This document shows positions 58,088-64,000 of a DNA stretch of 64,000 nucleotides, one piece after another. Origin of the DNA: Silurus meridionalis. Lineage: Eukaryota; Chordata; Actinopteri; Siluriformes; Siluridae. The stretch is from assembly GCF_014805685.1 (NCBI RefSeq), contig NC_060912.1:10879658-10943657 (forward strand). Direction: 5' to 3'. The notes beneath the pieces are model-generated. The model saw only the letters and a list, made by a program, of their open reading frames with translations, was not told the origin of the DNA and made no database searches. The position numbers and the translations under genes were made by a program. Position 1 is the first letter of the stretch; every line of letters begins with the position of its first letter.

Positions 58088-58132
58088 ATGATGGAGTTCG
58101 AGTCCGGATCCAACTCGAGCATTTTTTTAACG
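58088..58132 (+). CDS. Possible first coding exon of an unidentified gene
   Basis: A candidate exon runs from the acceptor ACACACAG|TGAGCC (58071) to the donor ACG|GTAAGA (58133). It contains GGACAAAATGATGG and encodes MMEFESGSNSSIFLT, ending in phase 0. It may be joined to the 5' exon ending at 56531. No later exon was recognised in the window, so the call rests only on splice and start context. A (CA)n tract (58014-58069) acts as the acceptor's upstream region. Confidence 0.3.
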
Positions 58133-58494
58133 GTAAGAGAAAATAATTTGTATTCGATTTTTAAATTGATATTATTTATTTGTTTGTTTACAACTTTTAA
58201 ATGTTATATATATTCATAGAATGTACTTTTAATACAAAAAAAAGAGAATAAATGAGGGGGTGAAGCGATTACATTTTAAGTGGTGGAGGAATTAAAAAAT
58301 TATAAAAACAATAAAATAAGTTTAGTAAAATTCTAAAAAAATAGATATTTTAATATCCATAAATACAACAAAACAGGAAAACTGGTGGAAAAATAGTTGG
58401 ATGAAGTTCCTGAGATTTACAGAATTTATTTATTTTACAAAGATTTTTTATTACAGATTTATTACTGTGGGAAAATCCTGCTGTTTTTAGATAC

Positions 58495-58532
<38 letters not shown>

Positions 58533-59016
58533 AACCTTTATCCCACAGATCCAGAAGCTTGCCTCAGGGCATTTTTAGAGACACAGCTCCAGAGCACTTT
58601 TTATCTGATCATTTGTTATATATTTATTTCCTCACCAGTGATTCTCTTTCCACTGCACACAGAGACGTGTTTCTCACTCTAACCACCAGAAGGCACAATT
58701 CCATCACTGCACAGACAAACTTTTTTTACTTCTCACGTGTACGTTACAGCACAGTGAAATTCCTTCTTCATATCTCTCCATATTCTTCTTCTTCTCTTCT
58801 CCTCAATACACACACAAGAGCTCCTCAATCTCCGTGTCCGCTCTCAGGTGCTATGTTGTGCACTGATTCATTGTTTAAGCACTACATGGCACTGAACACA
58901 CACACACACACACACACGCACACCGTGAGAGATTTATTTAACGTTTTGTTGCACATGCCAGAAAAAAATGGCAGTGAGTTCTGTCTCGCCACTCACATCC
59001 AGCTGTGTCCCAGCTG

Positions 59017-59058
<42 letters not shown>

Positions 59059-59110
59059 GCTGTGAGACAGAAAATGCTCAAAACTGTCTGTAACTGTCTG
59101 TGTGTTTAAT
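58133..59110. other. AT-rich sequence with microsatellites, no gene seen
   Basis: (GT)n at 58495-58527, (CA)n at 58900-58922 and 59021-59056. Nothing else is recognisable. Confidence 0.5.
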
Positions 59111-59119
59111 CGTCCTCAT

Positions 59120-59960
59120 TACTAGGGGTAAGAGCAGGCTGGGTTTGGGTGTAGGGGGGGCAGTCTGGGTTTGGGTGTAGTGGGGGACGAGCAGGCTGGG
59201 TCTGGGTGTAGTGGGGGGATGAGCAGGCTGGGTCTGGGTGTAGTGGGGGGATGAGCAGGCTGGGTCTGGGTGTAGTGGGGGGACGAGCAGGCTGGGTCTG
59301 GGTGTAGTGGGGGACGGACGAGCAGGCTGGGTCTGGGTGTAGTGGGGGGACGAGCGGGCTGGGTCTGGGTGTAGTGGGGGACGGACGAGCAGGCTGGGTC
59401 TGGGTGTAGTGGGGGGACGGCAGGCTGGGTCTGGGTGTAGTGGGGGACAGGCGGGCTGGGTCTGGGTGTAGTGGGGGGACGAGCAGGCTGGGTCTGGGTG
59501 TAGTGGGGGGACGAGCAGGCTGGGTCTGGGTGTAGTGGGGGACGGACGAGCAGGCTGGGTCTGGGTGTAGTGGGGGGACGGACGAGCAGGCTGGGTCTGG
59601 GTGTAGTGGGGGGACGAGCAGGCTGGGTCTGGGTGTAGTGGGGGGAGCAGGCTGGGTCTGGGTGTAGTGGGGGGACGAGCAGGCTGGGTCTGGGTGTGGG
59701 GGGACGAGCGGGCTGGGTCTGGGTGTAGTGGGGGACAGGCAGGCTGGGTCTGGGTGTGGGGGGTGAGCAGGCTGGGTTTTGGTGTAGTGGGGGTGAGCAG
59801 GCTGGGTTTTGGTGTAGTGGAGGGGGATGAGCAGGCTTGGTCTGGGTGTAGTGGGGGTGGATGAGCATCCTGGGTCTGGGTGTAGTGGGGGGATGAGCAG
59901 GCTGGGTTTGGGTGTAGTGGAGGGGGATGAGCAGGCTGGGTTTGGGTGGAGTCGGGGACG
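59120..59960. repeat. G-rich minisatellite, about 32-bp unit, roughly 26 copies
   Basis: Consensus GGGTCTGGGTGTAGTGGGG followed by GGACGAGCAGGCT, with frequent small indels. The long minus-strand open frame (HPDP-ACSSPHYTQTQPA type repeats) is a by-product of the array. Confidence 0.97.
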
Positions 59961-60135
59961 GGGTTGGGTTTACTCGTTGATGTATCTATGTGCATTGTTA
60001 CTCGAGTGTGTGTGTGTGTCTGTCTGTGTCCTTTACCACAAAAGCCCACAAAGTACAAATTGTTCTCAAAAATGTGTGGTATCTAAGAAAACCTCAGGGT
60101 CCTGCAGAACCCACCCTGGTCTCTTGTAGTGCTGC

Positions 60136-60173
60136 AGTGTATGTGTGTGTGTATATGTGTGTATATGTGTGTT

Positions 60174-60214
<41 letters not shown>

Positions 60215-60237
60215 ATATGTGTGTATATATGTCTGTT

Positions 60238-60300
<63 letters not shown>
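60136..60300. repeat. (GT)n/(TA)n compound microsatellite
   Basis: GT runs interrupted by TATATGT motifs and a (TA)n block at 60240-60262. Confidence 0.9.
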
Positions 60301-60314
60301 TTCTGTGTCCATGT

Positions 60315-60990
60315 ATGTGCGCGCGCCATGTTCGAGGCGGCAGCAGGTGGCGCGCGCGCGCTCTCGCGCGTTCCCGTGGCGCGCTCCCCGGCGCCCCCTG
60401 TCGGTGAGACCGTGTCAGTAGGAGGAAGCGCCGCTGTTTTCTGTTTTGTCAGAGTTGAAAATCCGCCGAGGCGCCATTTTCCCCCTCCGTCTCTCTCCCT
60501 CTGACACAACAACAATATACATAAAAAAAAGCCCCAGCAGCTCCAGCACACACCGCCAGCGCGCTCACCGAGCACGAAAAACCGCCGAATCACACCGGAA
60601 CCGCGCCGTGAGCAGGCTCAGGGAGGCGGAACAGCGTTGCAGTGCGGGGATTAAAGCCCGGATCCGGATCGTGTGGGCTTTTTTTTTTCTTTCTTTATTC
60701 CTCTTCCGTGCCTTTGTGTGATTTCGGCTCCTTCGCCCATTTCGTGAATCCCGAACGGGAGCGGATTTACCCGGACGAGCGGGACTACGATCGGCTTGGA
60801 AACAGTATTTTTATTTCACCCTTTTCCTCCACATTATCACCGAGAGGAATACCTCCAGCAATCCTTCACCTTTTCACCAGGAGAACGCGGTTATTATTAA
60901 TAATCTCTCTTTAAAAACACACTCAAACTGGAGCGTAATTAGCGAAATCCCCCCCCCCCTCCTTCTCGGAATCACGTGGTAGGTTCCACC
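60315..60990 (+). promoter_or_regulatory. CpG-rich promoter / 5' untranslated exon candidate
   Basis: The densest CpG stretch in the window (GCGCGCGCCATG, GGCGCGCGCGCGCTCTCGCG, CCGGCGCCCCCTG) is followed by GAGGCGCCATTTTCC, a YY1-like site, and moderately GC-rich sequence. It ends with CACGTG|GTAGGT near 60980, a possible donor. No open frame shows a known domain, so it may be the untranslated first exon of a gene to the right. Confidence 0.45.
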
Positions 60991-61379
60991 TTTTTTTTTT
61001 TTCTTTGTTACTTGAAAGTCAGCGGCAGGAAATAATCTCGATTTAAACCGGGTTTATTCCGGATTAAAGAGCTCGGTTCGGATTCACACCCACTCTGAAT
61101 GGGTTCAGGTGCATGTTTTTGTGGTTCTGGTCGTGTAAAAGGTTCGGAGATGAAATGCTTTCAGGACTGGGAGAGATCACCCCCCCCCAGCACCCCCTTC
61201 TGGGTTTTGTTGCAGTCCGAACCGCAAAAGTAGGTCGAGTCATGAAACCGCGCAGTTCAGGGTGGAAATTCTCCTGTTTTATAACGCGTTATAACGTCCT
61301 TATGGCATCTTCAGGCTTATACGCACCCGAACTCTTCTTCATTACCTCTGTTTTAGTGTTTATTCCATTACATCAAATA
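60991..61379. other. Single-copy-looking sequence, no gene recognised
   Basis: If 60315-60990 is a first exon, this is the start of its intron. No domain or RNA signal seen. Confidence 0.4.
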
Positions 61380-61382
61380 TAT

Positions 61383-61421
<39 letters not shown>

Positions 61422-61435
61422 TATTATTAATATAC

Positions 61436-61471
<36 letters not shown>

Positions 61472-61790
61472 TATTATTATTAATATACTTATTATTATTA
61501 TAAATATACATATTATTATTATTATTATATTATACTTCTTCTTCTTCTTCTTATTATTATTATTATATTATTATACTTATTTATTATTGATATAATTATT
61601 AATATTATACATATTATTAATATACTTATTATTATTGTTATTATTATTATTATTAATATACTTATTATTATACATATTATTATTATTATTATTATTATAC
61701 ATATTAATATACTTATTATTATTATGAATGTACTTATTATTATTATTATTATTATTATACTTATTATTATTATTATTGTTATTAGATTAA
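61380..61790. repeat. Long (TTA)n-derived array
   Basis: ATT/TTA trinucleotides, interrupted by AATATACTTATT and CTTCTTCTTC blocks, cover over 400 bp. Confidence 0.95.
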
Positions 61791-62058
61791 CCACCAATTT
61801 CTATTTATTCATTTTTCGCACTTGTATTTTTTTTATGCAAATACCCCTCTAATGATATTAAGAAAAATATTAATTATCATTTTTTAATTTTTTTATTATT
61901 TTTCCTTATATCCTGACCTTTTTATATATATAATATAAATGACCCACAAGGTCAATATCACTCTATATATATATATATATATATATAATTTTATTTTTAT
62001 TCTGTCTGTGATGCGTTCGTCTCCATCTTCAAGACATTTTAGGACCTTTTTAATTCCG

Positions 62059-62100
<42 letters not shown>

Positions 62101-62291
62101 GTTGGACATATGTGTTCTGTATATTCTAAATGGCGTGTGTAAGGTTTTGTTGGCAGTGAGCGAGGCTTGGAGTTTAAACAGGATGTTGCGTAATTTATTT
62201 ATTTTTTAGCTTCATTTCTCCTCACAGAGCACTGGTCCAGTCACAGCACACCACCGATATCCAACCAGGACTGAGTGACCATAATTAATCA

Positions 62292-62361
<70 letters not shown>

Positions 62362-62386
62362 GTGTGTATAGACATACAGTACAGTT

Positions 62387-62426
<40 letters not shown>

Positions 62427-62590
62427 TTTATATGTATATCTACACGTGTACATGTATATTGCTTTGTACGTGTATGTATATGATCATAGCTACACACGTA
62501 TTTAATCGTGTGTATGCATCTAATAGCTATAATTATATAGGATACATTTTAATATTTGAATTATTACATATACATGCGTATAGGACATAG

Positions 62591-62639
<49 letters not shown>

Positions 62640-63376
62640 TCAGCGAGAGAGATGGATAGCTCCACATATACATGTATAAACCCACACGTGTGTTTCCCAT
62701 GTTTTAAGCAGCACACGTCTCTCTTAGAAGCTCCGCCTGTGGTTAGTGTTGCACACACACACACTCTGTACTTTTCCATGCTATAACGTCTGAAGGTTCT
62801 CACCACACACACACACACACACACAGGCCTTCGCCCTCTTTCCAGGTGAAACATAAAAGCTTTTCTCTGCTCGTCCGTCCAGCAGGAAGTCCCATTTTGA
62901 GACTTTTTTTTTTTTTTTGCCGCGCAGCGTCGCTGCACCATCGCGCTCCACACGCCGTGTCGGGTTTTTACTTTCTCTGATTACCATCTGAACTGAAACG
63001 TGTCTGCTCTTGATTAGCCCCAAAACAGAAAAGGCGCCAAAACAGCTCTCTGGGGAGGTGGTGGGGGTGGTCTTATTTTTCTTTATTATTCTGTTTTAAT
63101 ATCCATTTAAAAAAAACAGGCCTGTTTAATGCTACCATGCTACCATTGTTTCCTTTCCTCTTTTTCTTTTCATGCCTCATCCTGAGGTGAATTCAATAAC
63201 CAGAGGTCAGTTTATCAACCTCTCCTTTTCTTCTCAACTCCTGTTCTTCTCCTCCGTGCTCTGCTCGTAAATTCCTCAACCTTTACAAGCTTTGTCTGTA
63301 TTTGACTCCGACCAAACGTCACTTATTATTTAAAAGAAACAACCCTTATTTAGTTTATACAGGCGGGTCACGCCCT

Positions 63377-63419
<43 letters not shown>

Positions 63420-63420
63420 C
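61791..63420. other. Intron-like or intergenic, microsatellite-rich, no gene seen
   Basis: (TA)n at 61963-61986 and 62294-62356; (GT)n at 62061-62098, 62391-62425 and 62595-62630; (CA)n at 62803-62824 and 63379-63417. Short T/A-rich runs elsewhere. Confidence 0.6.
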
Positions 63421-63750
63421 TTGTCTCGGCATATAAAGTGGTCAGTTTGCCGTCTTTCCTCTGGTTTAAATCTCTTCGGGTATCAGCAGGATGTTATGTA
63501 AGAGGTCAGTGATGTCATTTCTCTCGTGGTGGTCGTGAACTCGGTCAGGGTTGGAGCTCAGCACTTTACTCGCTTTGTGTGTGGGGTCTCATGTTTTATG
63601 GTCCACTTACGATGATTTTTGATTCGCAATAGATTAATAAAACAATAAGTGAATTGGGACGTCTTCGGTCCACCGAACTTTGGAAGCAGAATACGAAAGA
63701 TACAAACTATAACTTATTTAGATCTTGCAGACAATCTGGTAGAATATGGA
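63421..63750. other. Sequence without recognised features
   Basis: No repeats, splice-flanked open frames or motifs were recognised here. Confidence 0.4.
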
Positions 63751-63774
63751 GTTGGGGCAGGACAGGGTTTGGGC

Positions 63775-64000
63775 AGGGTTCAGTGGGTTGTACAGGACGA
63801 GTGGGTGGTACAGGCACGGGACGAGTGGGTGGTACAGGCACGGGACGAGTGGGTGGTACAGGCACGGGACGAGTGGGTTGTACAGGACGAGTGGGTGGTA
63901 CAAGTATGGGACGAGTGGGTGGTACAGGTGCAGGGGCAGTGGGTGGTACAGGTACAGGTTGAGTGGGTGGTACAGGACGAGTGGGTGGTACAGGTGCAGG
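63775..64000. repeat. Minisatellite, about 24-bp unit, continues past right edge
   Basis: Unit close to GGTGGTACAGGCACGGGACGAGTG, about nine copies with some 16-bp short units (GGTGGTACAGGACGAGTG type). The copies still match well at position 64000. Confidence 0.95.

Noticed and set aside
59078..60058. 326-residue Pro/His/Gln-rich open frame on the minus strand, and a 248-residue overlapping one
   Set aside because: Both follow the 32-bp minisatellite exactly; several frames stay open because of the unit composition, and there are no splice or start signals.

Overview
The window is vertebrate nuclear DNA and almost certainly comes from a ray-finned fish. It has multi-exon genes with GT-AG introns, very dense (CA)n, (TA)n, (GA)n and tetranucleotide microsatellites, Tc1/mariner and LINE relics, and tRNA-derived SINEs of the kind common in teleosts. 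The repeat families suggest an otophysan such as a catfish, but that is an impression and not a proof.

Layout. (1) 1-41 kb holds a cluster of four related genes of the SP100/SP140/AIRE type, with domain order HSR, SAND, PHD finger, bromodomain. Gene A (minus, 8224 to beyond the left edge) and gene B (minus, 20144-10496) point left; gene C (plus, 22506-30026) and gene D (plus, 34236-40570) point right. A and D carry two different SAND modules in tandem. B keeps only the first and C only the second. B and C each show a one-base reading-frame break, and C has lost the start of its bromodomain exon. Interferon-response-like motifs lie upstream of A, C and D. An inverted, broken copy of gene C's promoter and first coding exon sits at 31.08-31.64 kb. 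An intronless coiled-coil ORF with a frame break (32.9-33.7 kb, minus) lies divergently beside gene D and has its own TATA box and palindromic CRE.

(2) 44-55.5 kb holds a complete 19-exon CDC27 (APC3) gene on the plus strand; every exon phase closes and the predicted protein has 835 residues.

(3) 56-64 kb is mostly non-coding. It has a CCAAT/ETS promoter-like block with a splice donor at 56.5 kb, a possible short initiating coding exon at 58.1 kb, an 840-bp G-rich minisatellite at 59.1-60.0 kb, a CpG-rich promoter or 5' exon candidate at 60.3-61.0 kb, long (TTA)n tracts, and a second minisatellite running off the right edge.

How the genes relate: the four cluster genes look like tandem paralogues encoding nuclear chromatin readers that may be interferon-responsive. 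CDC27 is an unrelated housekeeping neighbour, a TPR subunit of the anaphase-promoting complex. Exon coordinates were worked out by hand from splice signals, phase continuity and comparison among the four paralogues. Names rest on recognised domain signatures, not on a database search.
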